The notes: generated from the sequence alone by a model not told the origin. A stretch of DNA of 64,000 nucleotides from Strigamia acuminata (GCA_949358305.1 OX442316.1:1798001-1862000), one strand, 5' to 3'. Counted from the stretch's first letter, positions 46,326 through 58,200 are shown. A program made the numbers and translations.

Positions 46326-47702
46326 TACTTGTGAAAGTACACTGTAGATATGCTCCATGAAAAACGTGCAAAATATACAAACAAGAGAAACTCCATAAAT
46401 ATTTTCTAGACAACAAGCAAGTGGAATTCTCTAAATATTTCGTAGAAAATTACAGTTAATGAAAATGTTTTTTCTTGAAATGTAAATCATATTTTAAAAT
46501 GGCTTAACCATGATAAATCAAAACAAATCGTGTAAAAATAGAATTGTCGAACAATATCTCTTTGACCGAATTGTGTTTGCTGAGATCAAATTTATTTAAG
46601 CATACGATAAATTGAAAAATACGAATATATATAACACGGGTTGCTGGAAATGTCGGCGGTTTAATTTGTATGTATTGGGATTGCATGAAAAATGTATATT
46701 TGATATAAATCTAGTAGCAGCAGGATATTTATGAAAGTGATTCATCTGCAAGGTCATTTGTTCGTTTCGATTTAACTTGCACAGTAATAGTAATAGACAC
46801 TTGTCTTTTTTGGGACCAAATATTTAATTCTACAAACGATGAATTTTTTCGGTGAAATGATTGTCTGAGAAACGATGTCGAAGAAGTGACCGCACTTCGG
46901 TTTTGAATATGGTGATTTAATTTTAAAAACTTGGGTCGTGAGCGACAACCGGAGTCGGTATTTCAAATTGGGTAAATGGTAATTTTGTATTCAGTTCCTG
47001 AAAAATCTATATGCGTGTCTTGCTATATTTGTCCTTGACATTCTAAAATATTGATGAAAAAACATGACTGGACTATGCAATTCAGGAGTTTGCTGCATAA
47101 TAAGGTCATGGATTTTGATCAAACACAAAAAGCAAATTGCTTTGAAATTGCTGGAGTGAAATGTGAGCTTCAGTTGTTTACGATGGGTCATGGAAAGGAG
47201 AAAAATCGTGATTTCTTTGTTCCATATAGCAGCCTCCTTTTTTTATTGGTTGATGCTATAAATAAGGAATTGATTAATTGGATCAAACAATTCTTTGTCA
47301 GTATTTATCAAGGAAGGCTGGACCGAGATTCCTGAACATAAAGTGGCAGGGGTGAACAGCTGCATCAGCTGTTGGTCTCATTTCCATTCTAGCCACTCAC
47401 CAGAGCAGATGTTTCTGCTGACAGACAGGTGCTCATATTTTTTTTAATGAACCTGAACCTGGTGTTGTTTACAGGGTGGGGCCTGGATATGTTTATATAA
47501 GTATTTTGGGTTTTTGTTTTGGTCTAAAATTTTTGTTTTTCTGGGTACTAATTGGTCTCTGAAGACTCATGAATAAGGGGGTAGGAAATTAGGAATGTTG
47601 ATGATTGACATAAATAATGAGCATAAAGTGAAAGCTTACGTTCCGAGAATGATTTTGGAAGTTGGAGTGTTTTTAAGTCTGGCAATGGTGGAAAAATTGT
47701 TA

Positions 47703-47955
47703 CCGTATTTTACCGATTAAGAGTCACCCACGAATAGTAGCCGTGGCTGAGACACCAAGAATAACGTATTTTTGCAAAAGTACGGTATTGTTTTCGTATT
47801 TAACTTCATGAACGATGAACTTATGCTTTGTTTGTGACGTTCAGACTTCGTTTCTTACATTAAACAAATGTTACAAACAAAAAACCGAAATTGTAATTGC
47901 TGACAAAAATGGCAGTTTTGAATAAGAGCCGCGGCTCTTAATCGATAAAATACGG
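47703..47955 (+). mobile_element. CCGTA-type MITE family A, copy 2 (intact ends)
   Basis: TA at 47701-47702 and 47956-47957 flank CCGTATTTTACCGATTAAGA and (other strand) CCGTATTTTATCGATTAAGA. The rest aligns with 19546-19780. A GAGCCGCGGCTC palindrome lies next to the right end. Confidence 0.85.
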
Positions 47956-47957
47956 TA

Positions 47958-49138
47958 ATCTTAATTGAAGAAAATGTTTTTAAATCTTAGTTTGTTTGAT
48001 TTTTTTTATTAGAAATTAATAAAGACACATATTAAACAAAATTTTTAATCTTACTTTGAAAAGTACAACAGCTGGTGTGCTAGAATAAATACGAACTAAC
48101 TTATGCCGCTAAATTTGAAGTTTATATCTCTGAAAGTTCGTAACTCGAATTTTTGTGTATAGGAGACTCACTAAGTGCGTTCAATTTGCGAAAGGAAAAA
48201 TTTGTCTTTATTTTTAGATTAATGAGATTCTTTATAACTTAAATTCTACGAATTAGAAATATAAGTTTTAATAAGATTCTTTGTTTTGTGTACAATATCA
48301 GTTTTGGATTTGTACGATCAAATGTTAAAAAGCACCAAACATGTTTAATTGCAATTCCAAACACGCTTTCTATAGTGTATTTTAAGTTGTTTAAATGGCT
48401 GTATAAAATATGCATTGAGACGGGTTTAACGAAGGTAAACAAGACTTTTCGAATGCAGCTAGTTTGGTTAGCAAAACAACGCTAAGCCTCTAGTGTACGT
48501 ATTCACCAAGGATTTCTTAAAATGTTTATTTTTGGCTATCTTCTACCAACATATAAAAAAAGACAGCCGGAAGAACTTTCTAGATTTTTGTTCAGTCATT
48601 CATACCTTGTCCAAAAAACTGCAAAGTTGAGCACCCAGAAGCAGCAGCTTGGTAGTTGGTTGGTGTTTGCGAATGGCACATAGACACCACATGCCGAAAC
48701 GCTTTAGCCAAAATTGAGAGAATTGAAGCTGGGAATGGCCAGGAAAAGTCAGTTCCAGCCCCCACTATCTAAAACTCCTTTTGTTATCAAATGAAATCAA
48801 TTCTTCGTCTTCTGCAGACTGAAATTAGAGTTCTACCTTAAAAGGATGTAATTCTTTTCCTATTGAAAAGAACAGAGATAATCTACCAATTTTTTTTGTT
48901 TCATTTTCTTTCCTTTTTTTTATCTTCAGATGTGTTTGCTTCTTACAATGTGATTCATTACTGAATGAAGCTTTCCACACTTTTTTTCCATTATTTTTTA
49001 TATAGTTGTACATATGAGGCTCTAAGAAGGGGGAAAAAACCTATCTATTTCTTTGAAATGACATGTGGTAGTTTTCTCAAGAGAGTAAGACTACTTTGCT
49101 TATCTTGATGCATGTTTGCCTAGCAGATGTTTGAACAG
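47958..49138. other. Intergenic, nothing recognised
   Basis: A+T-rich; short frames without domains or splice context. Confidence 0.5.
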
Positions 49139-49173
49139 TATAAAAATTTGTGCTGTCTGCAGGTCACTCAGTT
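49139..49173 (+). promoter_or_regulatory. Orphan TATA plus TCAGTT core promoter
   Basis: TATAAAAA at 49139-49146 and TCAGTT at 49168-49173 put the initiator A (49170) 31 bases after the first T of the TATA box, the canonical arthropod arrangement. No coding exon follows nearby (the first ATG opens only eight codons). Confidence 0.4.
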
Positions 49174-49855
49174 TGCAAGTTCACACATCCATATTCAGTT
49201 AAGAGGTTTTTACTATTCAGCACCTTGTTGATAACTATTTTAGTCTATGGCAGATACTTGCAAGATATTTTCATAATTTATCCTGTTTGTTGCTGTATTC
49301 TTTTGCAATCAAATTATTCCACTTGACTGCATGCATTCATGCAACATCTGTATTAATCAAATCAATTAGATTAATTGATTTAATGAATTAGATGAAAAGG
49401 GAGAAATATTGATCCAAGAAGGGTTTTGCAAGTCTTTGTACTGATGTGACAAAAAATGATTGCTACAGCTGTAGTTCTTTACCTGAAAGGTGAAAAAATC
49501 TGAAAAATTTATTTAATTTTTCTCATTAAATCTTCATGGAATGCACAAGGAGAAAAAACAGAACTTTAGTTTAAAAGTGTTTTTAATTTATAATGCAGGA
49601 TATTGGTGAGCAGCTTGAATAACATTTAGCTCTAATGCATGGGTTTTTAGATCTAATTACGGTTTAGCTCTAATGTATTTTAACACTAATGAAATTACAG
49701 GTAAAATGAGGAGCTTTGTTTACTCAACGAGTTGGAGCAGCTCAATAGCTTTGAAAAGACTGAGATAGAAACTGTGTTCTTCGAAACAGATTTGCTTTGA
49801 ACTAGAATATGGGTAACTTTGAAAGGAACAAATTGTAAATTCAACATTTCAGATA

Positions 49856-50750
49856 CCGTATTTCTTTGATTAAGAGCCATGGTGCTAGTTAGCAGAGATT
49901 ATAATAAGCGCAAAGTGTTAGTACACACCAGAATAATACCATGTTCACACCAAGCTTTTGGATCTCATCCGAAGCTGCGGATATAGATCCATGATCGGTG
50001 TGAACACTGATCTCGGTTCACGGATCTAGATCCGTGTGCCCAACAACTCCGTTCGCCAACCGAGTTCCCACAACTCGGTTCGGCGATTGGATCCGGATTG
50101 GAAACAGACTGTGCAGGCACAAGTCTGTAGCTTTCCATTGTTCGAACAATTCGATAACAAAATCCAAAAACTGTTTCATGTATTTGTACATTTAGATTTT
50201 AGAATTAGTATATTTAAAATAAATTTAAAAAATAAATTAGAAACAATGAAAATGAATAAATTCAAATCATGTTGGCAGCTGTTGTAGCGAGGTGTTCCTA
50301 AAACCTGTTGCTACTAAAACCCGATTTTGTTTGATTGGATCACATTTTGGTGTGAACACAACGTAATCCGGGTGAAAATAGGAACTCGGTTCAGTTGGAT
50401 CTGATCGGGCGGATCAGATCCAGCCAAACTCGATCCGTTGGTGTGAACAAGGTATAAGGCTGGTGTTACTTTGGTAAAAACAGCGAGAAGTCTCGATGTG
50501 TGCCAAACCACCGATGGCACCACATGATATATAGCTGTTCTGTATCCTGGGATGACAACAGGTAACAAACATGCTTAGTTGACAAGCAATGCGTGACATG
50601 TGATTGCTGTCATCCAATCAGCGCACAGAACAATGAATCAATAGGAAATAACATACAGATACGTGTCCATGTTATCTTTAGTTCATGGTTGACCCAACTT
50701 TCATTACATTAAACTAATGTAACTAAAAAAAAAAGTGGTTTATCTATTTG
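49856..50750 (+). mobile_element. Probable CCGTA family A copy, broken by later insertions
   Basis: The left end is TA/CCGTATTTCTTTGATTAAGA. ACACCAGAATAATACC near 49925 and TTACATTAAACTAATGTAAC at 50704 resemble internal parts of family A, in the same order. The MITE at 49940 sits between them and retrotransposon 2 follows. The right end is not found. Confidence 0.4.
49940..50453. mobile_element. MITE with TGTTCACACCAA ends, possible PIF/Harbinger relative
   Basis: Left TACCATGTTCACACCAAGCT and right (other strand) TACCTTGTTCACACCAACGG form imperfect inverted ends. TAA may be duplicated on both sides, as in PIF/Harbinger. The interior repeats GGATCTAGATCC-like and GATCAGATC palindromes. No transposase. 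Confidence 0.5.
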
Positions 50751-50755
50751 TATAT

Positions 50756-51274
50756 TGTTACGTGGCCAGACTGACTACTGTTTGACCACGTAAATACTTT
50801 ATTATTAAACTGGGGGTTTGTAATTGCATTAAGTTAAACTAGCATTTAAACTGTGTTGCTAATAAGAAGGTAATGAAGAGGACTCATTGTATTATTATTA
50901 AAATATAACAGTATGTTTATTAAATCATAAATACAATCTGAAATAAACCAAAGATTAACTTAAAACTAAATCTTATAAAACTATCTTAAATCTAGTAAGC
51001 ATGAATAACTTTGGTGGGTGAAGAACCTCAAGATGCCGCGGCAGTACCTGCCCGACAACCTCTCGGTATGAAAGCTCGGAATGAACTGACATTTCAGTTC
51101 TCCTCATCAGCCAAGTAAACTTGGGTGATTCTACTATTACTTAATGGGTAAATTAGTGAGATCATTCGCTTAAGGCGAACTCTAGTGAGGGTTTACAGCA
51201 TTAATTCGAATCGTTTAGTTACGGAAGCGAGGTGGCGACAACTGGTTCACAGTGTGCTCGTCAACCTCGTAACA
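50756..51274 (-). repeat. 3' LTR of retrotransposon 2
   Basis: 519 bp, TG...CA, same as 58219-58737. In transcription orientation it contains a TCAGTTC initiator-like word (near 51083-51092) and an AATAAA close to its end. TTACGTGG and CCACGTAA near the outer edge form an 8-bp inverted repeat. Confidence 0.95.
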
Positions 51275-51290
51275 GCCCCCTCCTTTAGAT
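51275..51290 (-). other. Polypurine tract of retrotransposon 2
   Basis: On the minus strand, CTAAAGGAGGGGGC runs directly into the TG of the 3' LTR. Confidence 0.85.
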
Positions 51291-52171
51291 TTTTGGACCC
51301 CAAAAACAAGTTATTTAACTAAACAAACTCCCTTGTTGTTCATGCTTATATATGAGTTCATTCCCTGTTATTCATGCTTACTTTCACAAAATTTATACTT
51401 TAAACAATATTTACTAAAAACAATTTCAAATTACAAAAATTCAAAATCATATGTCAATTATTACACAAATACGCTTTCAAGATTAACACTTTTTGATATT
51501 TTTACACTTATATTACTTTTTTTTCTCAGTTTTCCTATTTTCTATACAAACTAATAATTCAAAAAAAATAATATACACTACATTCAATGTGAATGAAAAT
51601 GAAAACAATAACAAAATCAAAAAAATAATATCAACTTCAAATAATAAGAAAAAAAAAACCATGTCTCTGCTCGCTCCCGTACACCTGGGCTCACATCATT
51701 GACAAATAATACAAAATAAATTATACACAAAAAAAATTATTTCATCTAAACCAATTAAATATTCATAGCTATTTCTATTAAATTTTAAAATTAAGTGTCA
51801 AGTTAACATTTCAAAAATGTGCGAAGTTCTCTTTATTCGCTGGAAAAATGGCGATAGATTCGTTCCGTTTTGTTCACTTTCGGCACCTTTATTAATATTA
51901 TCCAAAACTGGAGAAAAATGTCTCAAAATTGTTCAATTCAACCAGTAAATTCGAGTTATTCTTGGTTCACTGCAAATAACTTGCGTTCGCCTCAAAAAAC
52001 AAGAAAATACAACTTCAAAATCGTGTCACGTCTCGTCTGCGTTCATATTAACTTCCGTCAATTAAAAGTACCTACTTTCACAGAAAATATGCGAAATCCT
52101 CGTCAATCACACTCGGAGAATAACAATTCCCTTCGCTCACTGCAAATAACTTGCGTTCACTTAAAGAAAAG
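51291..52171 (-). other. 3' noncoding region of retrotransposon 2 with a 22-bp direct repeat
   Basis: About 880 bp without a coding frame between pol and the polypurine tract. TCACTGCAAATAACTTGCGT plus TC occurs at 51967-51988 and again at 52137-52158. No env-like frame. Confidence 0.7.
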
Positions 52172-55100
52172 CTAGTAAAATGCAGTGTAATCTTGGCGTG
52201 GTTGCGATCTAAGTCGTCGTGACCGGAAATCACTTTCAGCAGGACGTCGCGCATGCGTATCGGCGCCAACAGCATTTGCGACACCTGGTGATGATTTCTG
52301 CGACCGATTTTTCTTACTTTCGTCTAACGACGATTTTAGCAACTGATTTCGCTGTTCTAACTCAACTTCCTTTTTCACTCGACGTGCCTCAATTTCTTTC
52401 GGCCCGTAAATTGCTTTCAATCGCTCCCTTTCAGTTAGAACCGGCGAATCCGACGTTTTATCTTCGGATTCAAAGAAATTCCGCAACGAAATTTGATCGT
52501 TATCATCAATAAACCTTTCCTTCGCTCCTATTTTAGGCCTATCTCGCGAATCATCGTCCTTCTTCACAATTTCCGCATTTTGATCGTCTTTTTGCGAACT
52601 TCCTTGCACTTCATCAGAAAATGTTACTTTCTTTGGTGGTAAATCCTGCAGACTAGTTTCTGGAATTTCCTCTCTCGGCTTGTATGGTTTTAAACGCTCA
52701 ACATTGACAATACTAGTTTTCTTTCCTGATGAATTCCTCACTTCATAATCGTTTGGCGCTGTGCGTCTAACTATCTCATATGGTCCAGAAAATGGTGGCA
52801 GGAGTTTTTCGCTTAACCCTACTTTCCTATTTGGGGTTTTCAAGTAAACTAGTTCTCCTGGTTCGAATTCAACCACAATTCTGTCCAAATCAAATCTTCT
52901 CTTGCTTTTCTCACTCTGCCATTCTAGTCTTTCGTTGGCAATTTTCCGCATCTCCCTCATAAATCTAGAAGTGCGAAGAGTGAATTCCTTTCGCGGAAGG
53001 TTCAAGTTCACGTCCACACTCAAATCAACTTCATAACCTTTCAACAAATAATATGGGGTATATCCAGTTGTTTCATGGACTGCTGAATTATAGGAGAAAA
53101 TGACAAATGGTAAAAATTCATCCCAATCTGTGTGATCTTTATTAGTATAACATGTCAACATTTTGGCAAATGTTGCATTAAATCTTTCCGTTAATCCGTT
53201 GGTCCTTGGATGGTACCCGGAAGTAGATTTGTGCTGGGATTTAAACAGTGCTGATACTTCATTAATCATTTCGTTCCTGTACTCCGTCCCCTTATCGCTG
53301 AGTATCTCGCGTGGACTTCCCTCTTTGAGCATCACCTCGAATACAAGAGTTTTCGCTGCTTCCAACGCTGTACATGCTGGAGCCGCTCTGGCGATGACTG
53401 CACGCGACAAATAATCAGTGATAACAAATACAAACTTATTTCCACTATTTGAAACTGGAAAGCTTCCTAACGTGTCTATACCAATCCTCTCAAACGGTCT
53501 TGAGATCGTCGACCAAGGTTGTAACAAACCTTTTTGTGGAGTGGTCATGGACTTACTTCCTGCGCAATGTGGACAACTGAGAACGTAATTCCTTACGTCC
53601 CTGTATATCCTCGGCCAAAAGAATCTTACTCTAATTCTTTTCCACGTCTTATTTAGGCCGAGATGAGCACCTACGAGCCCGTCATGCATTTCTTCTAACA
53701 CTTGCTTACGTAAATGCTGCGGTACTACTAAAAGGTTTCCTTCCATGTTTAGAGAATTGTAACTTTTCTTTCTAAACAACGTGTTATCCAGGAGAACGAA
53801 CTGTTTTAAAGGACGTTTCCTGTTTCTTGGAAGTTGCTCAATGTTCTCCATTGCGGTGATGATCTCCAAAATTTTCTCGTCCTTACGCTGTTCTACAGGT
53901 AAGTTGAGTTTTTCGAGAAGTAGTAAGGGAATAATTTCTTTTTCTTCCTCACCAATCTCTTCTTGGATTCGGCTAAGAGCATCTGCATCCGTGTGCTTCT
54001 TGCCTGACTTATGTATCACATCGTAGTCGTAATCTACCAGTTGTAAACTCCACCTGGCCAATCTACCGTTGGGATTTTTCACCTTATTCAGCCATTGTAA
54101 CGCAGAATGGTCTGTCACAATTGTAAATTTCCTACCGTAAAGATATGGTCTGTACTTGTTAATGCCGAATATTATGGCTAAACATTCTCTTTCTGTAGCT
54201 GTGTAATTCTGTTCCGCTGTACTTAACAATCGACTGGCGTAACAAATCACATGTTCTTGCTTGTTAATACGTTGCTTCAGAATTGCACCGAGCCCATAAG
54301 CACTTGCATCCGTAGATACAATGAATGGCTCTGCAAAATTTGGATGTGCCAAAACTGGTACCGTAACTAAAGCTGTTCGTAAGGCCTTAAAAGCTGTTTC
54401 CTGTGGTGGTCCCCAATCAAAAGCTTCATCTTTGCGAGTTAAGTTGGCTAAGGGCTTAGATACGTCCGCAAATCCTGGAATAAACTTTCGATAATACGAA
54501 CATAAACCCAAAAACCCTCTCAACTGCTTCAAATTTGTTGGTTTTGGAAATTTAGCTACACTTTCCAAATTACGTGGATCAGGTGACACTCCATCAGAAT
54601 CAACTATGTGGCCTAAATATTTGATGGTATTAGTACCAAACGTACATTTGCTGAGTTTAACCTTTAAGTTTGCCAACCGCAGCTTGCTGAAGACAGCATC
54701 GAGATCCTGAAGATGCTGATCAAATGTCTTTGAAAATATTATAAGGTCGTCAATATAAGCTATACAGACCTTGCCAAGAAGATTACCAAGCACCTTATTC
54801 ATCAATTTTTGAAACGCAGCTGGGCTATTACATAATCCCATTCCTAGGACGTTAAACTCAAAATGTCCGCTTGAAGTGGTAAACGCTGTTTTTTCACGAT
54901 CCTGTTCATCTATTTCGACTTGATAATATCCTTGAATAAGATCCATCATCGAAAAATACTGGGCCCCTGCCAGTTGGTCCAATGTATCGTCAATCCTGGG
55001 CAGTGGGTATACCATTTTCTTTGTGATCGCGTTTAACCTCCTCCAATCGACACAAAATCTCCATTTACCGTCTCTTTTCTTGATGAGAAGTACTGGTGCA

Positions 55101-56254
55101 CTCCATGGACTTTCTGATTCCCTAATGACTCCCATCTCAAGCAACTTTCTGGTCTCTTCTGCCTCTACTTCTTTTTCTGCGATTGAACGTCTATAAGGCT
55201 GCAAATGTATTGGATCATGGTCCCCCGTATCAATTTTGTGTTTAAATGTTGTTACTCTACCTAAGTCTTTGTCTGTGGCTGCAAATCTATCCTGATTCCT
55301 TTGAAGTAACTGCTTCATCTGCTCTTGTTGGCTTTTGTTCATCTTATCTTTAGCAATCGAGGAGTCAAAGTCAAAGCAATGCACTTGCTTTTCATCTGTC
55401 AACTCAACCGCTTTGGTTGAGGAGTCAGTGCAATACACTTGCTTCTCATCCAACAACCCAATTTCGATAATGTAATACGCCTTACCAATTGCAGATTTCT
55501 CCTTCAGAAAGACTGATTTGTTTGTTGGATTAGCCACACGCAGAACTCCTTTACCATACTCAAAATTTGTTAATGTTTTACAACACAAAATTCCAAACCT
55601 ATCTATTACATTTCCTAGAGGTTCCATAAACATTTCTGTGGTTAGTTTTGTATTTAAATAAACTGGTATAACGCATTCATGCATTGGTGGAATTGAGATA
55701 TTCTTCATTACTCTGGCAACATAACTCTGGTCCGAAAATGATCTATTTATTGGAAAAACTGCTTCTTCTACTCCACTATCATTGTTCCGGCCCACAAAGA
55801 TTTTTTGTAAATCATAATCGACGACAGTTCTCGTTGACCTCATGAATGGATCCCCCAACAAAAGCTGATGATGAAATCCTGACACTATTAATACTTCCAC
55901 CTTATAGGTCAGTTTTCCAATTGCAATGTTCATTTTTGTTTTACCCACTGGAACTACCAAATCCTTTCCTATCCCACGTAGCCTAATGTTAGGGCTGGGT
56001 GAATAATCCAATTGAAGAGCTATTGCAACTTCTTCGCTTAGCAGGTTTCGTTTGGCTCCAGTGTCCATTACCGCTTTTATTTCCATTTCTTTTACAATTA
56101 CTGGGATCTCCAACAATGATTCTGATACCTGAACGTCAATTATAATTATCTTACTCTTCTTCTTTTGTCTTTTCCTTTTCTTTGGGTGGCAACAATTTCT
56201 CTGTGGCCGTTCAACTAGTTTTTCGAATTTTGGGCCTTCGTTTGTGCCTGAGGA
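52172..56254 (-). CDS. pol: Pol polyprotein of retrotransposon 2
   Basis: Open on the minus strand from 56254, overlapping the end of gag by 40 nt in the -1 frame; no ATG precedes the protease, so expression by frameshifting is likely. Order: a Lys-rich linker; aspartic protease VMDTGAKRNLL (Asp 56065); reverse transcriptase with YIDD (Asp pair 54751-54746); RNase H STDASAYGLG (Asp 54310); integrase with HHCC (CPHC near 53570), catalytic Asp 53476, Asp 53296 and Glu 53188 with exactly 35 residues between the last two; GPY module (52786-52778). The tail is charged and disordered. All catalytic residues are present. It differs strongly from the pol of retrotransposon 1 (YIDD versus YLDD), so the two are separate lineages. 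Confidence 0.95.
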   Translation of the reverse strand, partial: SSGTNEGPKFEKLVERPQRNCCHPKKRKRQKKKSKIIIIDVQVSESLLEIPVIVKEMEIKAVMDTGAKRNLLSEEVAIALQLDYSPSPNIRLRGIGKDLVVPVGKTKMNIAIGKLTYKVEVLIVSGFHHQLLLGDPFMRSTRTVVDYDLQKIFVGRNNDSGVEEAVFPINRSFSDQSYVARVMKNISIPPMHECVIPVYLNTKLTTEMFMEPLGNVIDRFGILCCKTLTNFEYGKGVLRVANPTNKSVFLKEKSAIGKAYYIIEIGLLDEKQVYCTDSSTKAVELTDEKQVHCFDFDSSIAKDKMNKSQQEQMKQLLQRNQDRFAATDKDLGRVTTFKHKIDTGDHDPIHLQPYRRSIAEKEVEAEETRKLLEMGVIRESESPWSAPVLLIKKRDGKWRFCVDWRRLNAITKKMVYPLPRIDDTLDQLAGAQYFSMMDLIQGYYQVEIDEQDREKTAFTTSSGHFEFNVLGMGLCNSPAAFQKLMNKVLGNLLGKVCIAYIDDLIIFSKTFDQHLQDLDAVFSKLRLANLKVKLSKCTFGTNTIKYLGHIVDSDGVSPDPRNLESVAKFPKPTNLKQLRGFLGLCSYYRKFIPGFADVSKPLANLTRKDEAFDWGPPQETAFKALRTALVTVPVLAHPNFAEPFIVSTDASAYGLGAILKQRINKQEHVICYASRLLSTAEQNYTATERECLAIIFGINKYRPYLYGRKFTIVTDHSALQWLNKVKNPNGRLARWSLQLVDYDYDVIHKSGKKHTDADALSRIQEEIGEEEKEIIPLLLLEKLNLPVEQRKDEKILEIITAMENIEQLPRNRKRPLKQFVLLDNTLFRKKSYNSLNMEGNLLVVPQHLRKQVLEEMHDGLVGAHLGLNKTWKRIRVRFFWPRIYRDVRNYVLSCPHCAGSKSMTTPQKGLLQPWSTISRPFERIGIDTLGSFPVSNSGNKFVFVITDYLSRAVIARAAPACTALEAAKTLVFEVMLKEGSPREILSDKGTEYRNEMINEVSALFKSQHKSTSGYHPRTNGLTERFNATFAKMLTCYTNKDHTDWDEFLPFVIFSYNSAVHETTGYTPYYLLKGYEVDLSVDVNLNLPRKEFTLRTSRFMREMRKIANERLEWQSEKSKRRFDLDRIVVEFEPGELVYLKTPNRKVGLSEKLLPPFSGPYEIVRRTAPNDYEVRNSSGKKTSIVNVERLKPYKPREEIPETSLQDLPPKKVTFSDEVQGSSQKDDQNAEIVKKDDDSRDRPKIGAKERFIDDNDQISLRNFFESEDKTSDSPVLTERERLKAIYGPKEIEARRVKKEVELEQRNQLLKSSLDESKKNRSQKSSPGVANAVGADTHARRPAESDFRSRRLRSQPRQDYTAFY
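56215..56223 (-). promoter_or_regulatory. Candidate -1 frameshift site of retrotransposon 2
   Basis: The gag frame ends TCG AAA AAC TAG, so G-AAA-AAC sits next to the stop in the gag/pol overlap. It departs from the ideal A-AAA-AAC at the first base. I see no strong stem downstream. Confidence 0.5.
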
Positions 56255-57561
56255 TTAGGGTTTCCATCTTGCTGTTCACCTCTTCTCCTCTTTTTATTCC
56301 ACTTCCAGCTGTTACTTCCACCTCTTTCCTGTTGCTGTTGTTGCTGTTGTTGTTGCCTGGGTGGATTGTAAAACTCACAGCTGAAATGATGATAACATCC
56401 GCATGAACGGTTATTAGAATTATTACTATTGTTAGTATTATAATTATTGTAATTAGGATTAAAGCCTTGTCTTCCACCTCTACTTCTACCTCCTTGATTA
56501 TACTGTCCCCTATTCCTTATTGGCGCATACCACTGATTTTGTATCAGTATCGACTCTTCATCCAGCAAATCCACTGACTCTGCCTCTAACAATCGCCGCT
56601 TTAAATCAGCGACTTCAGCTATTAACTCAGCGTGGGTTGGTTGGGTCCCCACAGTTCCACTCAGTTTACCTGCTGTTACCGGGATCGCCTTCTCGTCCAC
56701 GATTTTTTTAAACGCCGCGAGTAGAACATCTGCTGGGTCTTTTACTTTATGACTTTCGAATAACTTAATTCTTTCTTCCATATCCGCCAAAGTCTTCGGG
56801 AATACAGTAATCAACATCTTTTGCATTTCCGGCTTCAATCCTTGAAAAATGTAATTAATCTTCAAATTCTCAGGTAATTCTGGTCGCGCATAAGCACATT
56901 CGGCCAAGACCTTCTTCATAAATGCATCGGCTTTACCATCTGAATGCCTCATAAAATGAAGAGTGTTCAATACATTTTCCTGGCTTTTCCTGAACTTCTT
57001 TTCGATTTGTGGCTTCCATTCTGTCCAAGTCCAGGTTGGATTCGTTTTATATTGTTCCACAAACCATGCCAGTCCGTCAGTCTTAAGGGCTAACGGCAAT
57101 TGTTTCACTCGTTCATCATCTGATGCTATTGTAGCTTCATAAGCCACAAGCCATTGGTCGATGTTACCTTTTTCCGTATCATAACAAACAACTTCGCGCT
57201 TTTGTATCAAAATACCCTTGAGAAGATCAGTTAAAACTGTTGTTGGATCCGCCATCTTGGATATCAGTCCTTTTGATGTGGATCCCTTTATTTTTACTGG
57301 TGTTAACAATTCAAATACCGATTGAAAAGACTTTGATTGCGCAAATTTTAATGGGGTTGCAAAAACAAGTTTATCATCCAATGTGGAAGTATTTTGCTCA
57401 ACCTCCTTTATTCCAGGTTCCGACTGTGAAGTTGTTTTCCTTTTTCTAACCGCTACTTTGGAATCATCCACTGTGCTTACTAATTCTCTTTCTAATTCTT
57501 GATTCTTTAAGTCCAGTAGATTATCCACTTGCGCCTGTGATAACTTAACTGGCTGATCCAC
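56215..57561 (-). CDS. gag: Gag protein of retrotransposon 2 (start uncertain)
   Basis: Capsid protein frame, open from about 57588 to the TAG at 56217-56215. The only in-frame ATG near the start is at 57255 (MADPTTVLTDLLKG), giving 346 residues, yet the roughly 100 codons upstream also look like protein (charged, low in rare residues), so a non-ATG start is possible. A retrotransposon-gag domain follows (DGLAWFVEQYK, TWTEWKPQIEKKFRKSQ). The C-terminus is Gly/Arg/Asn-rich with a long Gln run, and has only an irregular Cys/His group (CGCYHHFSC) instead of a CCHC knuckle. Confidence 0.88.
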   Translation of the reverse strand: MDQPVKLSQAQVDNLLDLKNQELERELVSTVDDSKVAVRKRKTTSQSEPGIKEVEQNTSTLDDKLVFATPLKFAQSKSFQSVFELLTPVKIKGSTSKGLISKMADPTTVLTDLLKGILIQKREVVCYDTEKGNIDQWLVAYEATIASDDERVKQLPLALKTDGLAWFVEQYKTNPTWTWTEWKPQIEKKFRKSQENVLNTLHFMRHSDGKADAFMKKVLAECAYARPELPENLKINYIFQGLKPEMQKMLITVFPKTLADMEERIKLFESHKVKDPADVLLAAFKKIVDEKAIPVTAGKLSGTVGTQPTHAELIAEVADLKRRLLEAESVDLLDEESILIQNQWYAPIRNRGQYNQGGRSRGGRQGFNPNYNNYNTNNSNNSNNRSCGCYHHFSCEFYNPPRQQQQQQQQQERGGSNSWKWNKKRRRGEQQDGNPNPQAQTKAQNSKN

Positions 57562-58200
57562 TGTTAAGCCTTTAATTATACCTTCACTTTATTCACAGAA
57601 CGCTCTTAACAACTCACAACTTTCACTAACCCTGAAATAAACTTATGCACAATTAATTATCACAATTAGTCACTAATTCAAAATAAATTTCAATAACAAA
57701 AAAATTATTATTATTTCCTGAAAAATAATCAAAATTAATCATCAAAATCAACATAAACTTCTACATAAACCAAAAAGAAAACATTTCCTATAATTGAATC
57801 ATTATTAATATAAGTTTTATCATTAAACAAACATTGAATATTCACCACTCTTAACCTCCAAAACAACCTCATTTTACCATAAATTCAACTTGGGTAAATA
57901 TCTTTAATAAATTCAAATATGTAAATCTTATTAGTGCACTATAATTAAATATTCAACTTCAATTGACCCTAAAAGAAAATTTTCACAATGAGTCACCTTT
58001 CAATCTTATCACTCATGCAAATGAGTTTGCAACTTTTCAAAATTTTATATGAATTTCACTTGAATTTTACTGAATTTTAATGCAAATTTGTACGGATTTC
58101 AAATGGATCTTCTAATTTTAGCAAATAACTGGCCAATTTCACTTTACTTTTACTACTTTTCACTACTTTTAGCCAATTAATGGGTCTCAAATAGAAAGAA

